64,000 nucleotides of DNA from Anaerostipes butyraticus (GCF_016586355.1 NZ_BLYI01000047.1:124001-188000); one strand, 5' to 3'. Shown: positions 53,726 through 63,148, counted from the first letter of the stretch. Notes: a model not told the origin generated them from the sequence alone. A program made the numbers and translations.

Positions 53726-55912
53726 ATGTGGAAAAATTATTCAGAAAGTTATCTGAAACATAACCGAAGGACCTGTATTTCTATTATGATGGCAGTATTC
53801 GGTGCCATGATGTTCCTGTCATTGATCTGTACCATGGCCTTTAATTTGTGGAAATATGAGATTGAAAGGATTGAACTGGAAGAGGGAGGATGGCAGGGGC
53901 GGATCATTTCTGAACTCAGCGAAAATGACATAAAGAAAATTCAGCAGTTTAAGAATGTAGAGCGGGCAGAGTTAAATGAAGATTTATCGGATGAGAAGAC
54001 CGTGATAGATATTTATTTTAAAAATCTGCGGACAATTTACAGCGATATGCCTGGAATTGCCCGGTATCTTGGAGTGGAAGAAGAGGAAATCCAGTACCAT
54101 GTACAGCTGCTGTCCTGTTATTTTATCACGGATCCGCAGGATAAAGAACCGCCTTTGCTTTTGCCGTTTTGTGCAGTGGTCCTGTTTTTCATTTGTCTGT
54201 CGCTGATTCTCATTATCAGGAATTCTTTTGAAATTTCAATGAGGGCGAGGATCCGTCAGTTTGGAATACTTTCAGGCATTGGGGCCACACCCGGACAGAT
54301 CCGGACGTGTCTCCTTCAGGAAGCGGCAGCGCTGAGTATTTTGCCGATTCTTCTGGGAACGGCGGCGGGAATCGGAAGCAGTTATGCTGTCATAAAAGCA
54401 GTCAATCATTTCGCTGAGAATGTGGCAGGACGACATCCGGCCGTATTTCAATATCATCCTGTGATACTGACAGTTTCTCTTTTTCTCGCGGCAGTTACTG
54501 TGCTTTTATCTGCGTGGATTCCAGCCGTAAAATTAAGCCGGATGACGCCGATGGAAGCAGTACGGAATGAAGAAGGGCTGCATTTGAATAAAAGAAAGCG
54601 CCGGACAGTTCTGTCCGGAATTTTTGGAATCAAAGGAGAACTGGCGGGAAATGCAATGAAAGCGCAGAACAGAGCTTACAGGATTTCCAATGTGTCTCTG
54701 GTTTTATCATTTTTAAGTTTTGCTTTGATGCTGTGCTTTTTTACTTTGTCTGATATCAGTACACGTTATACGTATTTTGAGAGATATCAGGATACATGGG
54801 ACGTTATGGCGGAAATTAAAAATACAGAGCTTGCTGATTTTGACCGGACACAGGAAATCAGGAATCTTCCGGGAATCCGTGACAGTATTTTATATCAGAA
54901 AGCGGAAATGCGAATTTCTCTGCCCCGGGAATGGCAGAGCCCTCAGATGCTGGCGCTGGGCGGGCTGGAAGCCCTGACAGAAAATGAAGTCGAAAAAGAT
55001 AAACAGGGAAATGATACAGTGATATCGCCTGTCATTATTATGGATGATGAGAGTTTTCTGAAATACTGCAGAGAGATCGGAGCATCTCCGGGGCTGGACG
55101 GTACTATTATTTTGAATCGTATCTGGGACAGCAAAAACAGCAATTTCAGAGACAGAAAATACATTCCATTTGTAAAGGAAAATAAAACGGCAGCAGCGGC
55201 CGCGGAAGAAATTAAAATGCGGGAAATCCCTATACTGGCGTATACACAGGATGAGCCGAAGCTCAGAGAGGAGTATGCAGACTATGCTTTGGTTCAGTTT
55301 ATGCCCCTTTCTCTGTGGGAAAGAATGGGAGCCCATACCGGTGAAACGACAACTTATATCCGGATTCTGGGGCGTCAGGGAATTGATCTTGAGGGATGCA
55401 GTTTGATAGGAGACGGGATAGAAAAGATATTGGATACATCTTACGATTATGAAATAGAAAACCGCATCCGGGAAAGGATATCAAATGAAGAAATGCTTCA
55501 GGGAGTCAAAATGATCATCGGAGGATTCTGCATTCTGATCGCAGTCATCGGAATTGCCAATATATTTTCTGTAACGCTGGGATTTGTACAGCAGAGAAAA
55601 AGAGAATTTGCCCAGTATCTGTCCATAGGCATGACACCAAAAGATATACGGAGTGTATTTTGTATGGAAGCATTTGTAACAGCAGGGCGTCCGATTCTGA
55701 TCACAATTCCTCTGACTGCAGCAGCGGTTACATTTATGCTTGCGGCAAGTCACCTGAATCCTGAGGTGTTTTTGCGGGAAGCACCGATCATACCGGTGGC
55801 GGCATTTGCAGCTGTGATTATATTTTTTGTGGGACTGGCGTATTTTATCGGGGGCAGAAGAGTTTTAAATTGTGATTTGAGTGAGATTTTGAAAGATGAT
55901 ACGCTGAATTAA
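53726..55912 (+). CDS. FtsX/MacB-type ABC permease
   Basis: 728 residues with eight predicted helices: TM1 about 17-39, outer domain about 45-148, a group of three helices (about 150-270), then TM5 near 325-345, a second outer domain of about 240 residues, and three final helices from about 595. The FtsX signature FGILSGIGATPGQIRTCLL appears in the first half and FAQYLSIGMTPKDIRSVFC in the second. Two outer domains rather than the single large one of BceB suggest a related but different exporter or mechanotransducer. Likely handles peptide antibiotics or lipids. Confidence 0.88.
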   Translation: MWKNYSESYLKHNRRTCISIMMAVFGAMMFLSLICTMAFNLWKYEIERIELEEGGWQGRIISELSENDIKKIQQFKNVERAELNEDLSDEKTVIDIYFKNLRTIYSDMPGIARYLGVEEEEIQYHVQLLSCYFITDPQDKEPPLLLPFCAVVLFFICLSLILIIRNSFEISMRARIRQFGILSGIGATPGQIRTCLLQEAAALSILPILLGTAAGIGSSYAVIKAVNHFAENVAGRHPAVFQYHPVILTVSLFLAAVTVLLSAWIPAVKLSRMTPMEAVRNEEGLHLNKRKRRTVLSGIFGIKGELAGNAMKAQNRAYRISNVSLVLSFLSFALMLCFFTLSDISTRYTYFERYQDTWDVMAEIKNTELADFDRTQEIRNLPGIRDSILYQKAEMRISLPREWQSPQMLALGGLEALTENEVEKDKQGNDTVISPVIIMDDESFLKYCREIGASPGLDGTIILNRIWDSKNSNFRDRKYIPFVKENKTAAAAAEEIKMREIPILAYTQDEPKLREEYADYALVQFMPLSLWERMGAHTGETTTYIRILGRQGIDLEGCSLIGDGIEKILDTSYDYEIENRIRERISNEEMLQGVKMIIGGFCILIAVIGIANIFSVTLGFVQQRKREFAQYLSIGMTPKDIRSVFCMEAFVTAGRPILITIPLTAAAVTFMLAASHLNPEVFLREAPIIPVAAFAAVIIFFVGLAYFIGGRRVLNCDLSEILKDDTLN

Positions 55913-55919
55913 AAAAATG

Positions 55920-55966
55920 TTTCAGAACCTGAGGATCAGACGATGTCTGTCACTCGGGTTCTGAAA
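55920..55966. terminator. Convergent hairpin between the permease and GNAT genes
   Basis: 14-bp stem TTTCAGAACCTGAG / CTCGGGTTCTGAAA (one G-U) with an inner CAGAC-GAT-GTCTG; weak T-run. Confidence 0.65.
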
Positions 55967-55974
55967 CCAAAAGA

Positions 55975-56463
55975 TTATAATTCCAGCAGGAAGAAATCAC
56001 AGTCTTTATACGGATGACTGAACCGGATTGGAAGCTGATCTTCCGTGACTTTTCGAAAACCGGCCTGTTCATAAAAGGCATGGGCTCTGTCTGTATTATA
56101 AGGAGTATCCAGAAGGATGGTTTTAAAGCCCTTTTCCCGGGCAAAAGTCAGGAGGCGCTGATATAGTTTCTGTCCGATGTGATACGGTTCGCCCTGATAA
56201 TCTTCATATACAAAAAATTTCTTTAAGACGGCAATTTCTGGGGTGTACGGCATAATGCCGATGGATCCGATCAGTGTTCCGTGTCTGGCGGCAATCCAGA
56301 AATTGCCGCCTTTTTCTATATATTCACCGGTAATATTCAGCAGATCCGGCTGATCGTCAACGGAAACAGGCGGGCGGGTGCCGTCATTTTGAAAATGAAG
56401 GACCAGATCGATGACATCCCGGGTATATTTATCCTGAAATTGATGGATTGTGAATTCAGTCAT
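55975..56463 (-). CDS. GNAT family N-acetyltransferase
   Basis: 162 residues. Acetyl-CoA-binding core near IGSIGIMP, AVLKKFFVYEDYQGEPYHIGQKLYQRLLTFA (the R/Q-x-x-G-x-G/A loop is replaced by PYHIGQKL), and HAFYEQAGFRKV at the end. Substrate unknown. AGGAGAAG precedes the ATG; single gene facing the XRE-cupin gene. Confidence 0.87.
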   Translation of the reverse strand: MTEFTIHQFQDKYTRDVIDLVLHFQNDGTRPPVSVDDQPDLLNITGEYIEKGGNFWIAARHGTLIGSIGIMPYTPEIAVLKKFFVYEDYQGEPYHIGQKLYQRLLTFAREKGFKTILLDTPYNTDRAHAFYEQAGFRKVTEDQLPIRFSHPYKDCDFFLLEL

Positions 56464-56591
56464 AGTTCTTCTCCTCTTTATAATATCTCAAAAGAATAAT
56501 ATAATGGAACAAAAAGTATGTTATGTTGCGATTTGTGTGATATAATGATAATATAAATACAATATATTGTCAATGCAGGAGGAAAGAAAGA

Positions 56592-57143
56592 TTGGATACA
56601 ATGAATCAGATTGTAGCCGGGAACATCAGGCGGTTCAGGAAAGAAAAGAAGCTGACCATGGAAGAACTGGCAAAATTAAGCGGAGTCAGCAAAAGCATGC
56701 TGGCGCAGATCGAAAGGGGAGATGGAAACCCTACGATCTCAACGCTGTGGAAAATATCCAACGGAATGAAAGTGCCGTTTGACGCGCTGACTGTGCGTCC
56801 GGAAGTGACATATGAAATTGTAAAGACGGCAGAAGTGCAGCCGATTCTGGAAGATGACGGAAAAGTAAGGAACTATTCCATTTTTCCGGATGATGAGAAC
56901 CGGAGATTTGCCGTTTATTATCTGGAACTGGATCCGGACAGTTACTGGGAGTCCGAACCTCATCTTCGTGGAACGACGGAATTTATCACGGTGTTTTCAG
57001 GAACAGTTGAAATAAAAGCCGATGGAAAGCAGTTTCAGGTGTCAGAAGGAGAAAATATCCGGTTCAAAGGGGATACGGAACATTCCTATCGGAATTCGGG
57101 AGAAGAAACTGCGGTGCTGCACATGATTTTGTATAATCCGTAG
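56592..57143 (+). CDS. XRE-cupin transcriptional regulator
   Basis: 183 residues, TTG start at 56592, decided by AGGAGG 8 bases upstream; the ATG at 56601 would be 17 bases away. HTH about 7-62 (NIRRFRKEKKLTMEELAKLSGVSKSMLAQIERGDGNPTI), cupin about 110-180 (EFITVFSGTVEIKADGKQF, FKGDTEHSYRN). Such regulators sense a small metabolite; with azlCD directly downstream (21 bases) the metabolite is probably a branched-chain amino acid. Confidence 0.92.
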   Translation: MDTMNQIVAGNIRRFRKEKKLTMEELAKLSGVSKSMLAQIERGDGNPTISTLWKISNGMKVPFDALTVRPEVTYEIVKTAEVQPILEDDGKVRNYSIFPDDENRRFAVYYLELDPDSYWESEPHLRGTTEFITVFSGTVEIKADGKQFQVSEGENIRFKGDTEHSYRNSGEETAVLHMILYNP

Positions 57144-57164
57144 AAAGGGAATGGAGGAAAAAGA

Positions 57165-57878
57165 ATGAAAAAAAGATCTCATACGTTGAAAAAGGCGTTT
57201 GCCGCGGCATTCCCTTATACGATTCCAATTTTTGCGGGATTCTGGTTTCTGGGCCTGACCTATGGAATTTATATGAATGTTTCCGGCTTCAGCTTCTGGT
57301 ATCCATTGTTTATGAGCATGTTTATATTTGCGGGTTCGGTAGAATTTTTAACAGTTAATATGCTTCTGGGAGCTTTTCATCCTCTGCAGGTATTGGCAGT
57401 GACCCTGATGGTCAATGCCCGTCACTTGTTTTATGGAATTTCCATGCTGGATCGGTACCGTGCGGCAGGATGGAAAAAGATTTATCTGATTTTTGGAATG
57501 TGTGATGAGAGTTTTTCCATTAATTATACGGCAGAAATACCGGATGACACAGACCGGGGCTGGTTTATGTTTTTTGTGACCATGTTAAATCATTTTTACT
57601 GGGTATTTGGAGCGACACTGGGCGGCATCTGCGGCTCTCTGATCCATTTTGACACGGAAGGGCTTGATTTCGTTATGACTGCCATGTTTGTAGTAATTTT
57701 TCTGGAGCAGTGGATGAAAGAAAAAAGACATACCAGTGCGGTAGTGGGAATCGCGGCTTCCCTGCTGTGTCTGATTTTCTTTGGAGCCGATAACTTTATG
57801 ATTCCGGCTATGCTGGCCATGTTATGTGTGCTGACGTATTTACGAAGATTTCTGGAGAAAGGAGAAGAAGCAGTATGA
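57165..57878 (+). CDS. azlC: AzlC family branched-chain amino acid exporter subunit
   Basis: 237 residues, about seven helices. AzlC features: [50 protein letters not shown]. AzlCD exports leucine analogues and similar residues in Bacillus. Stop overlaps the azlD start (ATGA). Confidence 0.93.
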   Translation: MKKRSHTLKKAFAAAFPYTIPIFAGFWFLGLTYGIYMNVSGFSFWYPLFMSMFIFAGSVEFLTVNMLLGAFHPLQVLAVTLMVNARHLFYGISMLDRYRAAGWKKIYLIFGMCDESFSINYTAEIPDDTDRGWFMFFVTMLNHFYWVFGATLGGICGSLIHFDTEGLDFVMTAMFVVIFLEQWMKEKRHTSAVVGIAASLLCLIFFGADNFMIPAMLAMLCVLTYLRRFLEKGEEAV

Positions 57879-58201
57879 CACTGGCACAAAAGATAATAAT
57901 AATCGGAATGGCAGTGCTGGGAACGGCAATGACCAGGTTCCTGCCGTTTCTTGTATTTCCCGGGGACAAGCCTGTTCCAAAATATATTCAGTACCTTGGA
58001 AGAGTGCTGCCGTCCGCGGTTTTCGGACTGCTGGTCATTTACTGTCTGCGGGATGTAAACATTCTGTCCGGAAGTCACGGAATCCCGGAACTGATTTCCA
58101 TTGCGGCCGTTGCGGGGCTTCATCTCTGGAAACGGCAGATGCTGCTGTCCATCGCAGGAGGAACGGTTTGTTATATGATGCTGGTGCAGATGGTGTTTTG
58201 A
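57875..58201 (+). CDS. azlD: AzlD family exporter subunit
   Basis: 108 residues from ATG 57875, coupled to azlC by a four-base overlap and served by GGAGAAGAAG; a longer in-frame start inside azlC is rejected. Four helices; [41 protein letters not shown] is the AzlD hallmark. Small partner of AzlC. Confidence 0.92.
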   Translation: MTLAQKIIIIGMAVLGTAMTRFLPFLVFPGDKPVPKYIQYLGRVLPSAVFGLLVIYCLRDVNILSGSHGIPELISIAAVAGLHLWKRQMLLSIAGGTVCYMMLVQMVF

Positions 58202-58206
58202 CTGGC

Positions 58207-58235
58207 TTGACATATTATATACGCAGTGCTATACT
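58207..58235 (+). promoter_or_regulatory. SigmaA promoter of the ABC-F leader transcript
   Basis: TTGACA (58207-58212), 17-base spacer, TATACT (58230-58235). It starts a leader of about 370 bases before the ABC-F gene. Confidence 0.85.
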
Positions 58236-58259
58236 GACTGCGTTGAAAGGAAGATAATT

Positions 58260-58355
58260 ATGAATTTTTTTATACAAAATAGATTACCAGCGAAGAATAA
58301 GCTTAACTCTGTACAATTCAAACCGATGAAACATTGTGCAGAGTATAGTGCTTAA
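58260..58355 (+). CDS. 31-residue leader peptide ORF upstream of ABC-F gene
   Basis: ATG 58260 with GAAAGGAAG 7 bases upstream, just after the promoter; product begins MNFFIQNRLPAKNK and ends KHCAEYSA. Its 3' half holds an 11-bp hairpin (58307-58317 with 58333-58343). A ribosome stalled here by an antibiotic could shift folding of the downstream RNA and prevent termination, as described for several erm, vga and ABC-F genes. Expression is inferred, not shown. Confidence 0.65.
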   Translation: MNFFIQNRLPAKNKLNSVQFKPMKHCAEYSA

Positions 58356-58382
58356 AAGGCGCGGAAAGATTTCATCGGAACC

Positions 58383-58446
58383 ATAAGCAATGGATTTGTC
58401 AAATTCTGATATATCTGATTGCTTATTTTCCGTATGATTTTTGACA
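58383..58446 (+). promoter_or_regulatory. Alternative hairpins in the ABC-F leader
   Basis: ATAAGCAAT / ATTGCTTAT (58383-58391 with 58418-58426) and TGTCAAA / TTTGACA (58397-58403 with 58440-58446) interleave and exclude each other, as expected of a switching leader. Confidence 0.5.
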
Positions 58447-58449
58447 GAC

Positions 58450-58487
58450 AAAGGCTGTGGATGATGTTTCATCCACGGCCTTTTGTT
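58450..58487 (+). terminator. Leader terminator 1 of the ABC-F gene
   Basis: 15-bp stem AAAGGCTGTGGATGA / TCATCCACGGCCTTT (one G-U), TGTT loop, then TTGTTGT. Lies after the leader peptide and 130 bases before the ABC-F start, so it would abort most transcripts. Confidence 0.85.
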
Positions 58488-58539
58488 GTATAGAAATAGT
58501 AAAACAGATGAATGTTTGCTTTTAGTGGGAAAAGCGATC

Positions 58540-58583
58540 AAAGCAGAAGGCGTTGCGTGGAATGCAAAGTCTTCTGCTTTTTT
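58540..58583 (+). terminator. Leader terminator 2 of the ABC-F gene
   Basis: AAAGCAGAAG / CTTCTGCTTT with an inner TTGC / GCAA stem, followed by T6; only 30 bases before the ABC-F start codon. Confidence 0.8.
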
Positions 58584-58613
58584 CATTATTGCAAAAAGAA
58601 AGGATGAGATACA

Positions 58614-60143
58614 ATGAGTTTATTGGAAATTGAGGGGCTGACCCATTCTCTTGGAGAAAATATTTTATATGAAAATGCGGCATTAACCTTGAATCGGGGA
58701 GAACATGCGGGTGTTGTTGGGAAAAATGGAGCGGGAAAAAGTACTTTGATCAAAATATGCACTGGGCAGCTGCCAGCAGATTCCGGGCATGTCGTCTGGG
58801 CTCCAGGGATAAAAACAGGATGTCTGGATCAATATGCCGAAATAGAAAAGACAATGACAGTGATGGGATTTTTGAGATCTGCATTTGCTGATTTGGAAAA
58901 AGTAGAGAGGCAGATGCTGAAATATTACGAAAGAGCAGCTCAGGGAGATGAAAAGTATCTTGAGAAAGCTGCAGAGTGTCAACAAGAATTGGAAATCAGA
59001 GATTATTATTCAGCAGATACCAAAATAGAACAAGTCATGGAAGGACTGGGATTGTCATCCTTAGGCGGAGAACGTTTTATTTCTGAAATGAGCGGAGGGC
59101 AGAGAGCCAAAATAATATTGGCCAAAATTTTACTGGAAGAGCCAGATGTTCTGCTGCTGGACGAACCGACGAATTTCCTGGATCATGAGCATGTGGCGTG
59201 GCTGGCAGGATACTTGTCTCAGATAGAAAATGCATTTCTTGTAGTTTCCCATGATGATGAATTTTTGAATCTGGTATCCAATCGGATTTTTGATGTAGAT
59301 CAAAAGACGATTACGAAATATTATGGGACTTATACAGAATTTCAGGAGAAAAAGGCAGCGCGGCAGAAAACATATGAGTGCCGGTACAATGCTCAGCAAA
59401 AAAAGATACGAGCAACAGAAGAATTTATACGAAAGAACATAGCCGGAAGAAAATCCAGGATGGCGAAAGGCAGAAGGAAACAGCTGGAAAGAATGATGAA
59501 AATAGGAACACCAGACCAAAGAGAAGAAAAACCATTTTTTAAGTTTAGAGAAATTCCATCAAATCATACGGAGTATCTTACGGTAAAACAACTTTCAGTA
59601 GGATATGATGTCCCTATTTTGCAGGGAATTGAATTTAATCTTATGAGCGGACAGAAAGCAGTTATAACAGGATTTAATGGAATAGGAAAATCGACACTGA
59701 TTAAAACACTGACAGGTCAGATAAAAAGCATAGATGGGCAATTCAGACTGTCTGATCAGGCAGAGACAGCGTACTTTGAACAGGATTTTTCATGGGAAGA
59801 CAAAACAAAGACCCCGGTTGAAATTATTTCAGAATATAATCCGGATCTAACGGCAGGGGAAGTAAGGAGATATCTTGCAAGATGTGGAATAGGAAAGAAG
59901 CATGCTTTGCAGGAAATTCATACTTTAAGCGGGGGTGAACAGGCAAAAGTAAAATTATGTCTGCTGACGCTAAAGCCCTGCAATTTTTTGATTTTAGATG
60001 AGCCGACTAATCATCTGGATGTGACAGCAAAGGAGGCGCTGCGGGAAGCAATTATGAAGTTTCAGGGAACTGTGCTGCTGGTATCCCATGAGGAATCATT
60101 CTATAAAGACTGGGTACAGAAGATCATTCATATTGGAAAATAG
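58614..60143 (+). CDS. ABC-F family ATPase, probable antibiotic-resistance ribosome-protection protein
   Basis: 509 residues, two ATPase domains, no membrane segment. Domain 1: GKNGAGKST, MSGGQRAK, LLLDEPTNFLD; domain 2: GFNGIGKST, LSGGEQAK, LILDEPTNHLD. Both signatures and both catalytic Glu are intact. The interdomain linker (about 230-310) carries Arg/Lys-rich RKNIAGRKSRMAKGRRKQLERMM, the part that reaches the peptidyl-transferase centre. The size and the two-terminator leader upstream suit a drug-inducible Vga/Lsa/CplR-type protein rather than a housekeeping EttA/Uup. Spectrum cannot be read from sequence. Confidence 0.88.
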   Translation: MSLLEIEGLTHSLGENILYENAALTLNRGEHAGVVGKNGAGKSTLIKICTGQLPADSGHVVWAPGIKTGCLDQYAEIEKTMTVMGFLRSAFADLEKVERQMLKYYERAAQGDEKYLEKAAECQQELEIRDYYSADTKIEQVMEGLGLSSLGGERFISEMSGGQRAKIILAKILLEEPDVLLLDEPTNFLDHEHVAWLAGYLSQIENAFLVVSHDDEFLNLVSNRIFDVDQKTITKYYGTYTEFQEKKAARQKTYECRYNAQQKKIRATEEFIRKNIAGRKSRMAKGRRKQLERMMKIGTPDQREEKPFFKFREIPSNHTEYLTVKQLSVGYDVPILQGIEFNLMSGQKAVITGFNGIGKSTLIKTLTGQIKSIDGQFRLSDQAETAYFEQDFSWEDKTKTPVEIISEYNPDLTAGEVRRYLARCGIGKKHALQEIHTLSGGEQAKVKLCLLTLKPCNFLILDEPTNHLDVTAKEALREAIMKFQGTVLLVSHEESFYKDWVQKIIHIGK

Positions 60144-60161
60144 AAATATGCCGCTTCAGAG

Positions 60162-61109
60162 TCAGGTATTTATATACTTCCGCGGAGAACATCCATAATA
60201 TTTTCGAAAAGCTTTATAGAAGTTGCTGCTGTTGCTGCACCCCAGCATGGCGGCAATTTCTTCTATGGACAGACTGGTTCCCCGCAGCAGACTGAGAGCC
60301 CGGTCCATGCGCTGTTCCAGCAGGATCTCGGAAAAGGTGCGTCCTGTTTCCTGGTGAAGGAGAGTGGAAATATAATTCGGGTGATATGCGAAATGCTGTG
60401 CAATACTGCTTAGGGAAACTGTGTCAGTATGTTCACTGATATAGCGGATGATCTGGTCGGACAAAGTCTCGTTTTCAGGGACAGAGACAGAGTTTCGGTA
60501 CTGCCGGGCGGCCTGCATCAGGAGAGTCAGAACCATAGGCTGCAGAATCTTCTGGGTATCTTCTCTGGGATTTGCGTATTCAACGACCATCATTTCCAGC
60601 AGTGTCCGGATACAGAAAGGATCCTCAAATTTAAGGTGGATAAAGTCATCGGAATATTCATCGTTTTGTGGAGCCAGGAAAAAATGAAATAACTTCGGGT
60701 CTGATGACAATACCGGAAGAAATGTTTTGAAAAATGACTCTTTCTGGATCAGGATGCCAATGATGATAATTTCTTCCTGACTGTGAGCCGTCAGTGCATA
60801 TCCGGTGAAAGGCTGTCCAATGTAGCATTCATTCTCACAGATGGTAATGTGATTGTCATGGCGGTAGCTTAGAGCGCCATAATTTCCTTTGTATGCAAAA
60901 TTAAAGAAGAAAAAATCCTGACGATGAAATAATTCCTGGATATCCGGTCCCTTATGGACACAGATCATAATCTGTTCACTGGCTTCACCGGGCCATGCAA
61001 AAGCTTTTTCAATCTGACTGCCTACCGGCAGATCTAAATATTCCCAGTCTCGTCTGGCAAACTGCTCACCGAGAGATTCCAGAGAAGAAGATAAGAGTGT
61101 ATGTGCCAT
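60162..61109 (-). CDS. AraC family transcriptional regulator
   Basis: 315 residues. N-terminal cupin-like sensor (about 20-120) and C-terminal double HTH (about 215-313): VSLSSIAQHFAYHPNYISTLLHQETGRTFSEILLEQRMDRALSLLRGTSLSIEEIAAMLGCSNSSNFYKAFRKYYGCSPRKY. The ligand is unknown. AGAAAGGAG precedes the ATG. Divergent from the sugar acetyltransferase across 187 bases, a probable target. Confidence 0.92.
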   Translation of the reverse strand: MAHTLLSSSLESLGEQFARRDWEYLDLPVGSQIEKAFAWPGEASEQIMICVHKGPDIQELFHRQDFFFFNFAYKGNYGALSYRHDNHITICENECYIGQPFTGYALTAHSQEEIIIIGILIQKESFFKTFLPVLSSDPKLFHFFLAPQNDEYSDDFIHLKFEDPFCIRTLLEMMVVEYANPREDTQKILQPMVLTLLMQAARQYRNSVSVPENETLSDQIIRYISEHTDTVSLSSIAQHFAYHPNYISTLLHQETGRTFSEILLEQRMDRALSLLRGTSLSIEEIAAMLGCSNSSNFYKAFRKYYGCSPRKYINT

Positions 61110-61296
61110 GTCTGTTCTCCTTTCTATGAAGCGATGCTGTCTGAAGTTCTGTTTCTAATTTATCATGAAATATGAGAAAAAGCCATATGATTTCTTAAGG
61201 CAGGATACTGAAAAATCATGTTCCGGACGATATAGTAAAAAAATATAAGTTAAAAACAGAATGACAGAGGGAAAACGGAATCTGAAGGAGGAAAAA

Positions 61297-61872
61297 ATGA
61301 CAGAGTTAGAAAAATTAGACGCGGGACTGGAATATGATTTCTGGGATGAAGAAGTCAACGCAAGGAAACTTCATGCGGTAAAAGGATGTGAGAAATTAAA
61401 TAAAACAGATCAGACCGATGAGAAAGCAGTAGAGGCGGCAATCAGAGAATTATTTGATTCCGCAGGAAAGGATCCGGCGGTTCTGCCGGGATTTGCCTGT
61501 GACAACGGAAAAAACATCCATGTAGGAGAAGAATTCCTGGCAAATTATAATGTAACTATACTGGATATCGCGCCGGTTTCCATTGGCGATTATGTAATGA
61601 TCGGGCCGAATACACTGATCACAACAGTGAACCATCCAATGTCACCGAAGAAAAGGCGCCGGCACCTGGGACAGGCAAAGCCGGTCACCATAGGAAATGA
61701 TGTTTGGATTGGAGGCGGCTGCACTATACTGCCGGGAGTTGTCATAGGAAATAATGTGGTTGTGGCAGCAGGAGCCGTCGTGACGAAAGATGTTCCGGAT
61801 AATTGTCTTGTAGGAGGTGTTCCGGCAAAGTTTATCAGAGAGATAGAAGATGATACAAAACAGGGAAGATAA
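61297..61872 (+). CDS. Sugar O-acetyltransferase (Maa/LacA-like)
   Basis: 191 residues from ATG 61297, with AAGGAGG 6 bases upstream; the in-frame ATG at 61261 is before that site. Helical N-part DAGLEYDFWDEEVNARKLHAVKGCEKLN, then left-handed beta-helix with NYNVTILDIAPVSIGDYVMIGPNTLITTVNHP (catalytic His) and GNDVWIGGGCTILPGVVIGNNVVVAAGAVVTKDVPDNCLVGGVPAKFIREI. Acetylates maltose-like or galactoside sugars. A second family member lies at 48411-48983. Confidence 0.93.
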   Translation: MTELEKLDAGLEYDFWDEEVNARKLHAVKGCEKLNKTDQTDEKAVEAAIRELFDSAGKDPAVLPGFACDNGKNIHVGEEFLANYNVTILDIAPVSIGDYVMIGPNTLITTVNHPMSPKKRRRHLGQAKPVTIGNDVWIGGGCTILPGVVIGNNVVVAAGAVVTKDVPDNCLVGGVPAKFIREIEDDTKQGR

Positions 61873-61935
61873 GGAGAAAGAATTCTGCTGTTTTGAGGCT
61901 GCAGAAATATTAGTGGAACTAAAAGAATGATACAG

Positions 61936-61972
61936 AAACCATGGAGGGATACGGATAACTTCATGGTTTTTT
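61936..61972 (+). terminator. Terminator of the acetyltransferase gene
   Basis: 11-bp stem AAACCATGGAG / CTTCATGGTTT (one G-U) followed by T6. Confidence 0.82.
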
Positions 61973-62065
61973 GCCGTCCTTTCTCAGTTGTTCTGGAGGA
62001 AAAGAGACCTGGGGTTGACATAAAATAAGAAATAGAACAGAATAGAAGGAGAGAAGGAGGACATC

Positions 62066-63010
62066 ATGGAGAATTTAATTTTCAGCCTGAATGCGACAGT
62101 TCCGATTTTTCTGATGATGATTCTGGGACTGCTGTTTAAAAAAATCGGATGGATCGATGACGATTTTGCGTCCAAAATGAATAAATTTGTATTTCTTGTG
62201 CCGCTGCCGGTCCTGGTATTTGAGGATCTGGCAACGGTTGATTTTTCTAAAGTATGGGATTTGAAATTTGTACTTTTTTGTTTTGCGGCAACACTGATCA
62301 GCATAGGAATTTCTATGGGGATTTCTTTTTTATGGAAGGATAAATCCATTCAGGGAGAGTTTATACAGGCATCTTATCGAAGCAGCGCCGCTCTGCTTGG
62401 AATTGCGTTTATCCAGAATATATATGGCGATGCAGGAATGGCGCCGCTGATGATCATCGGAAGTGTGCCTCTTTACAATATCATGGCGGTTGTGGTCCTG
62501 TCATTTTTTCAGCCGCAGCCTCAGAAAATGACCAGAGAGGTCTGGGCAAAAACTTTTAAGGGAATTATTACAAATCCGATCATTATCGGCATTGCGGCGG
62601 GACTGATCTGGTCTGCCCTGAGGATTCCAATGCCGGCGATCGTAGGGAAAACGGTTTCGAATATAGGATCCTGCGCTACGCCTCTCGGCCTTATGGCGAT
62701 GGGAGCTACGTTTGACATCAGAAAAGCATTTCAGAAGGTAAAACCTGCGGCTGTGGCATCCTTGATGAAACTGGCAGGTTTTGCAGCGGTTTTCCTTCCG
62801 GCAGCGGTAGCACTTGGATTTCGAAGAGAACAGCTGGTGGCAATCCTGATCATGTTAGGATCCGCCACAACAGTCAGCTGTTATGTTATGGCAAAAAATA
62901 TGGGACATGAAGGAACTCTGACTTCAAGCACCGTTATGCTGACTACATTGTTCAGTGCTTTTACAGTGACGGGATGGCTGTATATCTTAAAAAGTATGTC
63001 CCTTATATAA
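62066..63010 (+). CDS. AEC family (auxin efflux carrier) transporter
   Basis: 314 residues, about ten helices. VPIFLMMILGLLFKKIGWIDDDFASKMNKFVFLVPLPVLVFEDLA opens the first repeat; GIITNPIIIGIAAGL and GSCATPLGLMAMGATFD mark the centre and second repeat. Bacterial members move carboxylates such as malate. AAGGAGAAGGAGG precedes the ATG. Single-gene unit; no terminator recognised after it. Confidence 0.9.
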   Translation: MENLIFSLNATVPIFLMMILGLLFKKIGWIDDDFASKMNKFVFLVPLPVLVFEDLATVDFSKVWDLKFVLFCFAATLISIGISMGISFLWKDKSIQGEFIQASYRSSAALLGIAFIQNIYGDAGMAPLMIIGSVPLYNIMAVVVLSFFQPQPQKMTREVWAKTFKGIITNPIIIGIAAGLIWSALRIPMPAIVGKTVSNIGSCATPLGLMAMGATFDIRKAFQKVKPAAVASLMKLAGFAAVFLPAAVALGFRREQLVAILIMLGSATTVSCYVMAKNMGHEGTLTSSTVMLTTLFSAFTVTGWLYILKSMSLI

Positions 63011-63046
63011 ACAGATATTCTGCCGATATAGAAATGTATAAGAGGA

Positions 63047-63075
63047 TTGTATTGGATTCAATACATAAATATGAT
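63047..63075 (+). promoter_or_regulatory. Promoter with palindromic operator for the GH13 gene
   Basis: TTGTAT (63047-63052), 17-base spacer, TATGAT (63070-63075). TGTATTG-GATT-CAATACA (63048-63065) is a perfect palindrome lying over the -35 and spacer, a likely repressor site. Confidence 0.6.
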
Positions 63076-63148
63076 AGAATGTGAGAATAGGATGAAATTA
63101 TTGGGAAGAATACGTAAAGTATTCTTGAAAAAAGGATGGATAAAAACT

